The notes: generated by a model not told the origin, from the sequence alone. DNA of 64,000 nucleotides from Trichocoleus desertorum ATA4-8-CV12 (GCA_019358975.1 JAHHIL010000010.1:1-64000), one strand, 5' to 3'. Numbered from the stretch's first letter, positions 16,196 to 26,057 are shown. Program-made: numbers and translations.

Positions 16196-16906
16196 CTAGG
16201 CTTCTCGCACAATCGGTTGCCCGTCTATGACTTCACCGACCAACACCAGATCGGTCAGACCGACGAATAAACCATTTTCCAAAACCCCGGGAATGTTGTT
16301 GATGGTCTTTTCCATCTCAGCAGGGTTATCAATGCTGTCGAATTTCACATCCAGCACCATATTGCCCTGATCGGTGATGACTGGGCCAGCTTTCTTGACA
16401 CCCATCCGTAGTTCTGGCTTGCCACCTAACTTCTCGATCGCTCTTGCCACAGGAGTAATAGCCATTGGGATCACTTCCACAGGCAGCTTAAAAGTTGTGC
16501 CCAAGCGATCAACCAGCTTAGAGCTATCCACCACCACAATGAACTCTTTAGCTAATGCATCCACAATTTTTTCGCGAGTATGAGCAGCACCACCGCCCTT
16601 GATCAAATTGTGGCGCGGGTCAACTTCGTCTGCTCCGTCGATTGCGATATCAATGAACTCAATTTCATCTAGCGTGACTAAGGGAATGCCATACTGCTTC
16701 GCCAGCACTGAAGATTGGAAAGAAGTTGGTACACCTTTAATGTCTTTGAGTTCTCCCGCTTGCAGGCGATCGCCCAAGTACTGAATCATCAATGCTGCCG
16801 TTGACCCGGAGCCTAACCCCACAATTGAACCGGAGTGCACACGGGCGGCTGCGGCCTTGGCAACTTCTTGCTTCATTAACTGAATGGGGTCTACTGACGC
16901 GGTCAT
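16196..16906 (-). CDS. rpiA: Ribose-5-phosphate isomerase A
   Basis: 236 aa, normal for RpiA. It interconverts ribose-5-P and ribulose-5-P in the Calvin and pentose-phosphate pathways. Motifs: [16 protein letters not shown] (phosphate loop), [13 protein letters not shown] (catalytic Asp), [15 protein letters not shown] (Lys and Glu), [13 protein letters not shown] and [13 protein letters not shown]. The ATG at 16906 is preceded on the minus strand by AAGGAGC, a good ribosome site. Confidence 0.96.
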   Translation of the reverse strand: MTASVDPIQLMKQEVAKAAAARVHSGSIVGLGSGSTAALMIQYLGDRLQAGELKDIKGVPTSFQSSVLAKQYGIPLVTLDEIEFIDIAIDGADEVDPRHNLIKGGGAAHTREKIVDALAKEFIVVVDSSKLVDRLGTTFKLPVEVIPMAITPVARAIEKLGGKPELRMGVKKAGPVITDQGNMVLDVKFDSIDNPAEMEKTINNIPGVLENGLFVGLTDLVLVGEVIDGQPIVREA

Positions 16907-17058
16907 TCCGAAAGCTCCTTGCAGATTAATTCATTGACATGCTATAGCATGACTTAAAGTGAACTCCCTGCCTAGCCTACTGAGCCAATTCGCGCTTTTA
17001 CATCCCTTGCAAAAAGTAAGAGTGGGGTCTAGAAATCCATGAGTATAACTGCTCTCGA

Positions 17059-19266
17059 TTATGGTTCTGGAGAAATTGCTGTTGGCACCGATGCGATCGC
17101 TTCTGCCATCCGCGCAAACTCAGACGCTAGAGTAGGGAGTGGCTCTAAGGCTGGGGGATTGGACAATAAGTGAAAATATTTCACAGGCAGGTCAATCACA
17201 AACCTAGATCCTTGACTTGGCTCCGATTCACACCGGAGTTGCCCTTGATGTTGGTTGACCACAATTTGATAGCTTACGGTCAGTCCTAGGCCAGCGCCTT
17301 GACCAATTTCCTTGGTAGTAAAGAAGGGATCAAAGATCTTGGATTGGAGTTCATGAGAAATTCCAGGGCCATTATCCGCGATCGCAATTCGGGCAAAGTT
17401 TTCCCCTCCTAACGCACCCACCACGAGTTCTGTCCGAATCGTAATGGTTTTGGGCTGGGTTGCCGGACCACTGAGCGCTTCGATCGCATTAGTCACCAAA
17501 TTTAAAAAAACCTGATTGAGTTGTCGCGGATAGCACTCTAACAAAGGCAAAGTGCCATACTGTCGCACCACCTCAATGTCATCTTTCAACTGATTTTGCA
17601 CAATCGCTAAAGTGCTGTCTAAGCCATCGTGCAAGTTCACAGTTTTGCGACCTGACTCATCTAGGCGAGCAAAGTTTCTTAGCGACAACACAATTTCCCG
17701 AATCCGCGAGGAACCCACTTTCATCGACTGGAGGATACGGAGTAAGTCCTTGAGCAAGAAACCTAGTTCTACCTCCTCGATCAAAGCTTGGATTTCTGGA
17801 GCGGGTTGGGGATAGTGCGCTTGATAAGCAGCCAAAATTCGGCTCAGTTCATCAATGTAGCGCTCAACATAAGGAACATTGCCGTAAATAAAACTGACTG
17901 GGTTGTTAATTTCGTGAGCGACCCCCGCTACCATCTGGCCCAAGCTAGACATCTTTTCGCTCTGAATTAACTGAGCTTGAGTGAGTTGCAGTTCTCGTAA
18001 AGTTCTGGCTAAATGTTCAGCCTGGGCTGCACTCTCCAAGGCTTGCTGTTGAGTCTGAGCGTATAGATTGGCCTGTTGGATAGAAATTGCTAACTGATCG
18101 GCGACGGCTTGAGCTAATTGCTGATCGTTATCAGACCAATAGCGCGTATGCGAACACTGATTGAGGTACAAAATGGCGTGCAGAATGCCACTTGCTTGCA
18201 CAGGTATCACCAACGAAGACTGAATCTGCGCCTGCTTGTATTCCTCGTTATAAGGGCCAACCCGCTGATCCTGAGCTACATCCATCATTACTACAGGCTG
18301 ACGGTGCTGAATCACCCACTGAGTGATAGGGCCATGCGTATCAAAGTCTTCAATAGAAGGAGAGAAAGCATCTCGACAGATTTCATACAAGTGTTTGCGG
18401 CGAAATGCCACTCCAGGAATTTTGTCTAGAACAGGTTCTAGTTGTCTGCCTAACGGCTCAACTTCACTGTGGTCCTCTACACTGTGGTCCTCTACACTGT
18501 GGTCTTCTACGAGGTGAACTAGACAGCGATCGGCCTCTAGTGCTTTTAGAAGTTGCGCGATCGCCTGCGTCAAGATTGTTTCTAGATCAAAACTTTGCCG
18601 AGTTTGGCTGGTAATTTGATTCACCAATTGCTCCCGTTGAGCTTGCCGTTGCGTCTGCTCATAAAGTCGGGCTTGGCGAATCGCGATCTCTAGCTGTTGC
18701 GCCAAAGACTGCACAAACTCAACCTCAGCCGTTTTCCAGCGACGGGGCTGATCGGAGAGACACAGTAAATAACCAATAGAATCTGCTTGATCTTGAACGG
18801 GTACTAACAAGTTAGCCCCTGCTTCCAATACCTGAAAATTTAACCCTTTCTCAATGCTTCGCCATTTTGCGAACCATCGACTCAGCCAGTGAATGCCAGC
18901 GGCAGAGTAAACTTCACCAGAGCTGACAATTAACTGACTCTGCGCGATCGCCTCAGCCGCATCTCCAAAAGCACTTAGAGGGATGTAGCCTAACTGAGAC
19001 CCACCGCGATCGCTATGCACCCGTTCACAAACCACTTGCACTCGGCAAGTATCACTGAAGTACCAAAAAAAAGCACAGTAGTCCAAATTCAGCAGCGTAC
19101 TGACCTCATCTACCGCTGTCTGAAGTACAACTTTCAACTCCAAAGAATTACGGATGCGGTCAACAATTTTACGCAGAAGCGCGTTTTGCTGGTGATATTG
19201 ACTGATAACTAACCGATTGGAAACGTTAGTAAAAGGAAACACACGGTGCAACAGGGGAAAGAGCAT
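17059..19266 (-). CDS. GAF-domain sensor histidine kinase
   Basis: 735 aa, no transmembrane segment evident. Two GAF domains (about 30-200 and 215-405) are followed by a coiled linker, a HisKA dimerisation domain with phospho-acceptor His451 (GVAHEINNP) and a HATPase domain (N box LVTNAIEAL, DNGPGIS, FFTTKEIGQGAGLGL). GAF domains bind small molecules or bilins; DRCLVHLV and CAFFWYF are typical, but I saw no sure bilin cysteine motif. The second GAF contains a perfect triplicate VEDHS from a 15-bp tandem repeat (18465-18509). No response regulator is adjacent. Confidence 0.9.
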   Translation of the reverse strand: MLFPLLHRVFPFTNVSNRLVISQYHQQNALLRKIVDRIRNSLELKVVLQTAVDEVSTLLNLDYCAFFWYFSDTCRVQVVCERVHSDRGGSQLGYIPLSAFGDAAEAIAQSQLIVSSGEVYSAAGIHWLSRWFAKWRSIEKGLNFQVLEAGANLLVPVQDQADSIGYLLCLSDQPRRWKTAEVEFVQSLAQQLEIAIRQARLYEQTQRQAQREQLVNQITSQTRQSFDLETILTQAIAQLLKALEADRCLVHLVEDHSVEDHSVEDHSEVEPLGRQLEPVLDKIPGVAFRRKHLYEICRDAFSPSIEDFDTHGPITQWVIQHRQPVVMMDVAQDQRVGPYNEEYKQAQIQSSLVIPVQASGILHAILYLNQCSHTRYWSDNDQQLAQAVADQLAISIQQANLYAQTQQQALESAAQAEHLARTLRELQLTQAQLIQSEKMSSLGQMVAGVAHEINNPVSFIYGNVPYVERYIDELSRILAAYQAHYPQPAPEIQALIEEVELGFLLKDLLRILQSMKVGSSRIREIVLSLRNFARLDESGRKTVNLHDGLDSTLAIVQNQLKDDIEVVRQYGTLPLLECYPRQLNQVFLNLVTNAIEALSGPATQPKTITIRTELVVGALGGENFARIAIADNGPGISHELQSKIFDPFFTTKEIGQGAGLGLTVSYQIVVNQHQGQLRCESEPSQGSRFVIDLPVKYFHLLSNPPALEPLPTLASEFARMAEAIASVPTAISPEP
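18465..18509. repeat. 15-bp tandem repeat x3 in the kinase gene
   Basis: Three consecutive copies of a 15-base unit beginning CACTGTGGTC, the third differing at one base, encode VEDHS three times in the second GAF domain. The unit length keeps the frame, so copy number can vary without breaking the gene. Confidence 0.9.
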
Positions 19267-19964
19267 AAAGCACTAGAGAGTCTACCATCTGACCGATGCA
19301 CACTTCTAGATAAGACTTGCAAGCGTCTTTTATGAAATCTCTATGAAGATGACGCCTTTAGGCAAAAACTTCAGTAGTTTATTTGACATTTCCTAAGTTG
19401 GGTAACCCTCTAATTCCGGTTTTTATGTTTCCCTCAGGTCTGCCAACAAAAATGGCTTGGCAACAAACTATACTTCTGAAAAATTTTATTTACTTGCTAA
19501 CCTGCGAGCCTGGGTAACGGCTTCAAGTGCCTCAGGTTCATGCTTTTTTCTATTTTGAGGCTGAAGCCTCCACCTGATTGATTCCTAGTTTCCTCAGCTG
19601 GGGCCTGTAGAGTAGAGCACCGTCACGGCTGGCCGCTAGGGTTTTGAGGAGCATCCTGAGAAACTAGCTTTCTGTCATCTTAGACTGGAAGCTCTTAAGT
19701 TATGCTACAACTAACTGAGTACCTAAAGGAACTGAGAAAATACTAGTTTTATAGTTAGTAGCTAATCAGGTATCCTAGCAATCTCGGTAGACGAATTGCT
19801 AAAGTTAGGTACTACAGCCTGAACTGACCTACTTTGTGTAGAGCCGTTCGGAGTTACCCTCCAAACAATCAGTCACTCAAGTCTCTTGCTGTTACCAGCA
19901 GGGATGAGTGAACACAGTGCTGTATTCAACTAGAAAATTGTCGTAGTTAGTGAAAGAGGAGTGT
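19267..19964. other. Long spacer without recognised genes
   Basis: About 700 bases between the kinase start (minus strand) and the small lipoprotein gene. Several weak hairpins are present (for example TGCTG/CAGCA near 19886-19902), but no ORF of note, tRNA or clear repeat was seen. It must contain the kinase promoter and the lipoprotein promoter. Confidence 0.5.
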
Positions 19965-20111
19965 ATGAATAAGAAATTTATTAGCCTTGCCCTAGTGCTC
20001 AGCTTGGCCGCTGCTTTGGGAGCTTGTGGTGAGGGCGGTGGCGATACTACCACTAGCCCTTCCCCCGGGACAGAGCCAGTTCCAACCACCTCTCCGACGA
20101 CTTCTCCTTAA
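19965..20111 (+). CDS. Small Thr/Pro-rich lipoprotein
   Basis: 48 aa. It starts MNKKFISLALVLSLAAALG, followed by lipobox LGAC and a low-complexity Gly/Thr/Ser/Pro tail (EGGGDTTTSPSP...TTSPTTSP). AGAGGA lies five bases before the ATG (19955-19960). A signal-peptidase-II lipoprotein with a disordered mature part is the clear reading of the sequence; the function is unknown. It stands alone between large spacers. Confidence 0.7.
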   Translation: MNKKFISLALVLSLAAALGACGEGGGDTTTSPSPGTEPVPTTSPTTSP

Positions 20112-20489
20112 GTTTTTGCTTATACCTGAAGCAGCATTTCTTATGCCAGCATCCCAGGTTGCCTGAACTAAGAGAGCTGTTTTCAAGGTATGTAAAAGGA
20201 GATTGCTCCTCACAACCTAGGCTCCGTCCAAGATAGAGCTTTGGCATCGTACGATTCTGATATCGATGTTATTTTGCTTGGGCCAAGGTTTCGGGTGGTC
20301 AACCATCCAACAACTCTTTAATCAAACTGGTAGCTTACAGGAGTCCAAAGATCAAGCTTGGTAAACATTCCACGCAGTGATCCTCTGGCTCTTGTGAGCT
20401 TATTGCTTTTTAGGTTAGTCAAAAAAAATTATCAATTTAGTTCAGAATCACCGCTTTCTAGCTTAGGATGACAGAAAAAGGCTGTCTGG
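20112..20489. other. Spacer without recognised features
   Basis: A 378-base gap between two small exported-protein genes. I saw no ORF, RNA gene or strong terminator. GCTCCTCACAAC near 20206 resembles the Yfr1 core but lacks its flanking stem-loops. Confidence 0.4.
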
Positions 20490-20831
20490 ATGAATTCTAA
20501 GAAGCAGATACTAGTTTTAGGTTTGCGACTCGGAGCTACGTCCGTTATTGGTTCTACTATAGGAGTTTCTGCTTTCGCTGATTACCCTGCTCATGCGTTG
20601 CCACCGGCAGAAGATATTCCTGAAGAAATTCTGCGAACCGAAATTATTATAGAGGCGCGATCGCCTGTTGATGGTAAGCCGCTAAGCCCAGCTCAGTACG
20701 CTGAGTTGCAAGCTCAACTGGAAGCAGGCCCTCCGATTGATCCCAAGCTATCCCCTCAAGTCAAGCGAACGATTACTCTATTACGCTTACGCAGGTTTAT
20801 TCGAACCTTTTTCCCTTTTTTACTCCGCTAA
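20490..20831 (+). CDS. Small exported conserved cyanobacterial protein
   Basis: 113 aa. An N-terminal hydrophobic signal (LVLGLRLGATSVIGSTIGVSAFA) is followed by a conserved-looking segment (PPAEDIPEEILRTEIIIEARSPVDGKPLSPAQYAELQAQLE) and a short basic/hydrophobic C-terminus (RRFIRTFFPFLLR) that could contact a membrane. I recognise the EEILRTEIIxEARSPxDGKPL pattern from other cyanobacterial hypothetical proteins, but no function is known. Confidence 0.75.
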   Translation: MNSKKQILVLGLRLGATSVIGSTIGVSAFADYPAHALPPAEDIPEEILRTEIIIEARSPVDGKPLSPAQYAELQAQLEAGPPIDPKLSPQVKRTITLLRLRRFIRTFFPFLLR

Positions 20832-21208
20832 CCTACTCTGCTACGGCAAGCTGTAAGGCTGGTAAGCGATCGCTACCTTGGTATTCCTCAATTTAACCCT
20901 CAGCAGGATGTTGTAGAAATTAGTCAAGATTACTAGTGGAAAAAGGATTTACCCCAGCAGCCTTTTCCTGAATACCATAAGAATGTCTGGATTTCGATAG
21001 ATGATTTGAGACTTTAGCTATGATTTGCTACGGTTTACTACAGTTCATTACTTGATTTTTACAATTGGGTTTTGCACCTTTACAGGTTTCAGCTCCTGTA
21101 ATTCAAACTCAAACTATAGTCTCTAGCGGATAGCCATACGCCCTATTACAAAACCTTTTCTTCCCTTTGAGGAACGTATTCAGTAATTTCATTTAGGTAG
21201 GTAGCTTC
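20832..21208. other. Spacer upstream of glgB
   Basis: A 377-base gap. A hairpin GGAAAAAGG/CCTTTTCC (20938-20968, one bulged A) and a HIP1-centred palindrome (GGTAAGCGATCGCTACC near 20860) are visible; neither has a T-run. The rest is AT-rich and should contain the glgB promoter. Confidence 0.5.
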
Positions 21209-23515
21209 ATGTCGATGACCGTCGCCCCTGAGCAAATTGAGCGAATTGTTTGGAACCAGCACCATGACCCCTTTGAAGTTCTGGGTCCCCATACTTTGCA
21301 ACGGGATGGCAAAACTGTCTGGGTCGTGCGGGCTTATTTGCCCAATGCAGACGCAGCCTGGGTCATTCTTCCAGAGGAGCGGGCAGAGCATGCCATGCAA
21401 CCTATCCACCATCCTCATTTCTTTGAATGCACGATTGATACGCCAGAGCTAGCCAATTATCAATTACGCATCCAAGAGGGAGAGCATGAGCGCGTTATCT
21501 ACGACCCCTATGCTTTCCGCTCTCCTTACCTCACAGACTTTGATCTGCATCTCTTCGCTGAAGGCAACCATCACCGCCTTTATGAAAAACTAGGGGCTCA
21601 CCTCGCTGAGGTAGAGGGAGTCCAGGGAGTTTACTTTGCAGTTTGGGCTCCTAACGCTCGTAACGTCTCAGTTTTGGGTGACTTTAACCATTGGGATGGT
21701 CGTAAGCACCAGATGCGGAAGGGGCCTTCTGGTATTTGGGAATTGTTTATTCCAGCGTTGGGAGAGAGCGATCGCTACAAATACGAAATTAAAAACCAAG
21801 CGGGACACATCTACGAAAAATCTGATCCCTTTGGTTTCCAGCAAGAAATTCGCCCCAAAACAGCTTCCATTGTCACCAACCTAGATAATTACACCTGGAA
21901 TGATCAAGATTGGATGGAGCAGCGTCGCCACACAGAACCGCTAACCCAACCCATCTCAGTCTACGAAGTCCATCTGGGTTCTTGGTTACACGGTTCCTCC
22001 GCCGAGCCAGCCCGACTCCCCAATGGTGAAGCTGAGCCTGTGGTGCTCGTCTCAGACCTCAAGCCTGGGGCGCGCTTCTTGACTTACCGAGAATTGGCCG
22101 ATCGCCTGATCCCTTATGTCAAAGAATTAGGCTTTACTCATATTGAACTTCTCCCGGTCGCCGAGCACCCCTTTGATGGCTCTTGGGGATATCAAGTCAT
22201 TGGCTACTACGCTTGCACCTCCCGCTATGGCACCCCTCAAGACTTGATGTATTTCATTGATCAGTGTCACCAAAACGGTATTGGGGTTATTGTGGACTGG
22301 GTCCCAGGACATTTCCCCAAGGACGGTCACGGCTTAGCCAACTTCGATGGCACCTGTCTCTACGAGCATGCAGATCCTCGAAAAGGTGAACACAAAGAAT
22401 GGGGTACCTTAGTCTTCAACTACGGTCGGCATGAAGTCCGGAATTACCTAGTGGCCAACGCCCTCTTCTGGTTCGACAAATATCACATCGACGGCATCCG
22501 AGTAGACGCAGTCGCCTCCATGCTCTATCTCGACTACTGTCGCAACCCAGGAGAATGGTTGACTAACCAATACGGTGGTCGAGAAAACATTGAAGCCGCT
22601 GATTTCTTACGTCAAACTAATCACACCATTTTTAGTTATTTTCCGGGTGTACTCTCCATCGCTGAAGAGTCTACCTCTTGGCCCATGGTTTCCTGGCCCA
22701 CTTATGTCGGTGGTTTAGGCTTCAACCTCAAGTGGAACATGGGGTGGATGCATGACATGCTGGACTACTTCAACATGGACCCTTGGTTTCGCCAGTTCCA
22801 TCAAAACAATCTCACCTTCAGCATCATGTATGCCTTCAGCGAGAACTTTATGTTAGCGCTGTCTCACGACGAGATTGTGCATGGCAAGAGTAGCATGATT
22901 GGCAAGATGCCAGGAGACGAGTGGCAAAAATTTGCGAACCTGCGATGTCTCTATGCCTACATGTTCACCCATCCCGGCAAGAAAACTCTATTCATGAGTA
23001 TGGAGTTTGGTCAGTGGAGTGAGTGGAATGTTTGGGCTGACTTGGAGTGGCACCTTTTACAACACGACTCTCACCAAAAACTCAAGCAGTTTCTAGGTGA
23101 CCTCAATCATCTTTATCGAGGTGAACCTGCACTTTATACTCAAGACTTCTCGACTGATGGGTTTGAGTGGATTGATTGTAGCGATAATCGTCACAGTGTA
23201 GTTTCGTTTGTTCGTAAAGCTAAGGACTCTGATGATTTCGTAGTGACCATCTGCAACTTTACACCTCAACCTCACGCCCACTACCGGATTGGAGTACCAG
23301 AAGCAGGTTTCTATACAGAGTTGTTTAATAGTGATGCCCGCAAATACGGTGGCAGCAATATGGGTAACTTAGGGGGTAAATGGACAGAAGAATGGTCTTA
23401 CCACAATCGCCCCTACTCAATAGACCTATGTCTGCCACCTTTAGGCGTTGTCATTTTGAAGCTCGATCGCGAAAAAACAGAAGCGGCTAAGGCAAAAACA
23501 CTGAACGCCAATTAA
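21209..23515 (+). CDS. glgB: 1,4-alpha-glucan branching enzyme
   Basis: 768 aa GH13 enzyme that introduces alpha-1,6 branches into glycogen. An extra N-terminal module (about 1-110) precedes the CBM48 domain (VYFAVWAPNARNVSVLGDFNHWDG). The catalytic barrel has LLPVAEHPFDGSWGYQ, the nucleophile Asp in GIRVDAVASMLYLDY, the acid Glu in LSIAEESTSWP, and ALSHDEIVHGK. The C-terminal beta domain ends with DLCLPPLGVVILKL. Start ATG 21209 or the ATG six bases later. It is convergent with the hps prepilin genes. Confidence 0.96.
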   Translation: MSMTVAPEQIERIVWNQHHDPFEVLGPHTLQRDGKTVWVVRAYLPNADAAWVILPEERAEHAMQPIHHPHFFECTIDTPELANYQLRIQEGEHERVIYDPYAFRSPYLTDFDLHLFAEGNHHRLYEKLGAHLAEVEGVQGVYFAVWAPNARNVSVLGDFNHWDGRKHQMRKGPSGIWELFIPALGESDRYKYEIKNQAGHIYEKSDPFGFQQEIRPKTASIVTNLDNYTWNDQDWMEQRRHTEPLTQPISVYEVHLGSWLHGSSAEPARLPNGEAEPVVLVSDLKPGARFLTYRELADRLIPYVKELGFTHIELLPVAEHPFDGSWGYQVIGYYACTSRYGTPQDLMYFIDQCHQNGIGVIVDWVPGHFPKDGHGLANFDGTCLYEHADPRKGEHKEWGTLVFNYGRHEVRNYLVANALFWFDKYHIDGIRVDAVASMLYLDYCRNPGEWLTNQYGGRENIEAADFLRQTNHTIFSYFPGVLSIAEESTSWPMVSWPTYVGGLGFNLKWNMGWMHDMLDYFNMDPWFRQFHQNNLTFSIMYAFSENFMLALSHDEIVHGKSSMIGKMPGDEWQKFANLRCLYAYMFTHPGKKTLFMSMEFGQWSEWNVWADLEWHLLQHDSHQKLKQFLGDLNHLYRGEPALYTQDFSTDGFEWIDCSDNRHSVVSFVRKAKDSDDFVVTICNFTPQPHAHYRIGVPEAGFYTELFNSDARKYGGSNMGNLGGKWTEEWSYHNRPYSIDLCLPPLGVVILKLDREKTEAAKAKTLNAN

Positions 23516-23544
23516 TTTCTTTTACACTGGCAAAAATTCTCATT

Positions 23545-23579
23545 ACTTGTAGAGCTACGCCCTTCTCTGTTTTACAAGT
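23545..23579. terminator. Bidirectional hairpin between glgB and the prepilin genes
   Basis: ACTTGTAGAG pairs with CTCTGTTTTACAAGT (ends ACTTGTA/TACAAGT, with inner GAG/CTC). It is followed downstream on the plus strand by a T-rich stretch (CTATTTTTTAG), and it sits between convergent genes. Confidence 0.55.
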
Positions 23580-23601
23580 GATGGGAGTTCTATTTTTTAG
23601 C

Positions 23602-24195
23602 TCAATAGCAAAACTTTCCGTTCTGTGGAGAACGATTTTCTTTAGCTGTACGAATTGCGCCGATTAGGGTAGAGGTCAACACACAGCGCTTCGCTTTACC
23701 TCCCTGACGAGACGCTAAGGTTACTCGTCCAAGCTGTCCATTCACGTTGCCTTTGTAGTTAAACTGGACCCGCCAGATACCACCACTTTGCGTGAACGTA
23801 GTTTCTGCATCATCAATTTGTACGGTAGGGCTCAAGTTGTGCCAATTTAATAGCAATGGGTTTGTGTTTTGAGGATGAATTACCCACTGAGACATGCCAT
23901 TTTGTTCACGAAAGCTAACCTGCCAAGTCAGTTTTTGGCGGATGGAATTGCTTTTGGCTTCTTGCAGCGATCGATATACTGCATTTTGAGCAGAGTTGAG
24001 GGATTGAATATTCAAAAAAGCTAGATAACTTGGAGCGGCGATCGCACTAAGGCTACCTATTACTAGAACTACTACCAAAACTTCTAGAAGTGTAAATCCT
24101 GAGTTAACTAATTCTTCATTCTCTGATTTACGGCAAAAAAACTTCCAGAAGAAATCGTAAGTGTAAAATCTCATAAAACAAGAGCACCCATGCAA
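23602..24195 (-). CDS. Prepilin-like protein, GspH/FimT type (hps locus)
   Basis: Up to 197 aa; the start could be the Met at residue 8. A type III prepilin leader is followed by the cleavage site NSG|FTLLE (Gly33/Phe34, Glu38) and a hydrophobic helix VLVVVLVIGSLSAIAAPSYLAF. The C-terminal part contains GRVTLASRQGGKAKRCVL and two Cys late in the chain. It is a minor pseudopilin that should enter the type IV pilus-like machinery. It is the last of five consecutive minus-strand hps-type genes and resembles its neighbour at 24280, suggesting duplication. Confidence 0.85.
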   Translation of the reverse strand: MHGCSCFMRFYTYDFFWKFFCRKSENEELVNSGFTLLEVLVVVLVIGSLSAIAAPSYLAFLNIQSLNSAQNAVYRSLQEAKSNSIRQKLTWQVSFREQNGMSQWVIHPQNTNPLLLNWHNLSPTVQIDDAETTFTQSGGIWRVQFNYKGNVNGQLGRVTLASRQGGKAKRCVLTSTLIGAIRTAKENRSPQNGKFCY

Positions 24196-24279
24196 GCATT
24201 GGAATCTTACTTAAGGTGCCCAGAAATTTGAATTTTCTACGGTAGCAATCTTGAAACTAAAAAACAAGTTTTATAAAAT

Positions 24280-24963
24280 TTAGCTGCACCCAGAGGCACG
24301 GTCCGTGGTCATTGCACCTAGTAGAGACGTAACCTTGACACATCGCTTGGTGCCTTGGATTGATTGAGCTGAGTTATTACCTTGAGGTAGAGCTATAGTA
24401 ATATCTAAACCTGTATCGCTACCAATCGGAAGAGTACCGAAGTAGTCAAAAACAACGCTGGCATAGCTCCCTGATGCTAAGGCACCTGGAGTACCAGACT
24501 TGTTGATCCCAGAGGAACTAATATTTGTTCCAACCCATAACTGGCCTGCTTTATTTCTGCCGCTCTCTTCGGGGCTAAGATTCTTCCAGGCGTTTGCATC
24601 TAGATTAGCCGCAAGAACGGAGGAAGGATGAACCGCGTATTGCGCCACACCAGCTGTAGTCCTTCTAAAACTAACTTGATAAGTTAATTTTCGTTTTTTA
24701 GCCGTGGTTTGGGCATCCTGAAGTGCTGAAAAAATTCGATCTTGAGCCTTGCTAACTTTCTGGCGATTCACGAAAGTTAACCAGCCAGGAGCTGTGATTG
24801 CGGCGAGCGCGGCAATAATAATTACAACCACCAAAAGTTCCAGCAAGGTAAAACCGGAGTTAGCAGCTTGAGACGATCGCCCTAAGCCATGTAGTGCATT
24901 TTTACGAGTGGCTGCACCGCCTGAGAATCGAGATAAGGTTTTAGATAATTTGAAATTTTGCAT
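24280..24963 (-). CDS. Prepilin-like protein, GspH/FimT type (hps locus)
   Basis: 227 aa. The leader ends ANSG|FTLLELLVVV (Gly37/Phe38, Glu42) and is followed by IIIAALAAITAPGWLTFVNRQKVSKAQDRIFSAL, the standard pilin helix plus helical extension. The C-terminal head domain ends in a Cys pair region (GTKRCVKVTSLLGAMTTDRASGCS), parallel to the 23602 protein. In Nostoc the hps locus encodes pseudopilins downstream of hpsA; this one may be the HpsD counterpart, but I do not assign the letter. Confidence 0.85.
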   Translation of the reverse strand: MQNFKLSKTLSRFSGGAATRKNALHGLGRSSQAANSGFTLLELLVVVIIIAALAAITAPGWLTFVNRQKVSKAQDRIFSALQDAQTTAKKRKLTYQVSFRRTTAGVAQYAVHPSSVLAANLDANAWKNLSPEESGRNKAGQLWVGTNISSSGINKSGTPGALASGSYASVVFDYFGTLPIGSDTGLDITIALPQGNNSAQSIQGTKRCVKVTSLLGAMTTDRASGCS

Positions 24964-25008
24964 TCGACTCTCCTACTTGCTAACTCTCGCCAACTTAAGA
25001 TCTAGCGG

Positions 25009-26031
25009 TCAATTGGAACCTAACAAACCCCGTCCTTGGACCTGGGCACTTACATTTGGAAAGAAAGGAGAAAGGGTTTGCCTATACTGTGCTCGACTCG
25101 CCATTTGGCTCTTATTTAACGTGCGAGCAAAAGCGTTGCCTCGCAGGTAGACTTTGGCGATCGTTTTACTTGAATCAACACAGGCATAAAAGCTCCCTGT
25201 TTTAAAGGCCTCAGTAGCAACTGAGCCACCGCTACCACTACCATATTGAGGAATCTGCTGGGTATTGGATGGACAAACAGGATTTAGAGCAGTTTGAGCA
25301 CCAGCAGAAACATCACTTATTTTCGTGTGATCAACAAAGTCAACTAGGGTATCAATTCCTGTAGAGTAAGTGCCATTCTTTGTCCATTGATTCATGGAAG
25401 TAGAGATACTATTAGAACTACCAATACTAAAGAGCCTAAATCCAGCATCAGGCTCATAACCGCTTAGATAACCTGACTCAGTGGAAATGCCATCTTTAAC
25501 TTGAAACCTGCCAACTCTAGCAGTGCAAGACCAAGAAGAGGTTTGGCAACTAGGGTCTTTAATCAGATAGTAACTTACTAAGGAATAAACGAACTGGTCA
25601 TCAAAGCCCGTGGAGACTGGACGTGCATTTTGAAGAAACTCACGTTTCCAAAAAACCAGGACTGGCATTTCATCTGTAGCTGATGGATCAGGCAACTGGT
25701 TTCTAATTGCAGCAACACCCGTAGCATCATAGATGTAAACTGCCTGCTGGAGATCTCTAGTGATGTAATCTAGAGCTGCTTGCAATTCTTGTTCGGAGCT
25801 TGACTTTGCCTGCTCTCGGCGATCTGTCCGGAGAATATCAACCATGAAAGTCAGCAAGGCACTAAGAACGATCGCTGAGATAATCATCGCTACCAGCAAT
25901 TCGATCAGGGTAAAGCCGCTACTTTTTGATCGAGGCAGTTTCACTCGGTTGAGCTGAGTCTTAATAAGCCACCTAAGGCTGCTGATCATATCTGCGGTTC
26001 TCCCCTGTTTTACTAAATACTGAATTGGCAA
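25009..26031 (-). CDS. hpsC: Pseudopilin HpsC-like
   Basis: 340 aa (or from Met15). Prepilin site SSG|FTLIELLVAMI (Gly39/Phe40, Glu44), then AIVLSALLTFMVDILRTDRREQAKSSSEQELQAALDYITRDLQQAVYIYD, the long helix typical of PilW/GspJ-type minor pilins. Cysteines at CQTSSWSC, NPVCPSN and YACVDS could form disulfides in the head domain. Its position between hpsB and the GspH-like genes fits hpsC of the hormogonium polysaccharide locus, in which pseudopilins are thought to support polysaccharide secretion for gliding. Confidence 0.78.
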   Translation of the reverse strand: MPIQYLVKQGRTADMISSLRWLIKTQLNRVKLPRSKSSGFTLIELLVAMIISAIVLSALLTFMVDILRTDRREQAKSSSEQELQAALDYITRDLQQAVYIYDATGVAAIRNQLPDPSATDEMPVLVFWKREFLQNARPVSTGFDDQFVYSLVSYYLIKDPSCQTSSWSCTARVGRFQVKDGISTESGYLSGYEPDAGFRLFSIGSSNSISTSMNQWTKNGTYSTGIDTLVDFVDHTKISDVSAGAQTALNPVCPSNTQQIPQYGSGSGGSVATEAFKTGSFYACVDSSKTIAKVYLRGNAFARTLNKSQMASRAQYRQTLSPFFPNVSAQVQGRGLLGSN

Positions 26032-26057
26032 AACTTAGCTTGAAGCTAATACCTTGA

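Noticed and set aside
16132-16212. N-terminal extension of the aldo/keto reductase
   Set aside because: It covers a palindromic spacer repeat and overlaps the end of rpiA; the AKR fold begins at the Met encoded at 16131.
20206-20217. Yfr1-like core GCTCCTCACAAC
   Set aside because: The real Yfr1 core is flanked by two stem-loops and a terminator; these are absent.
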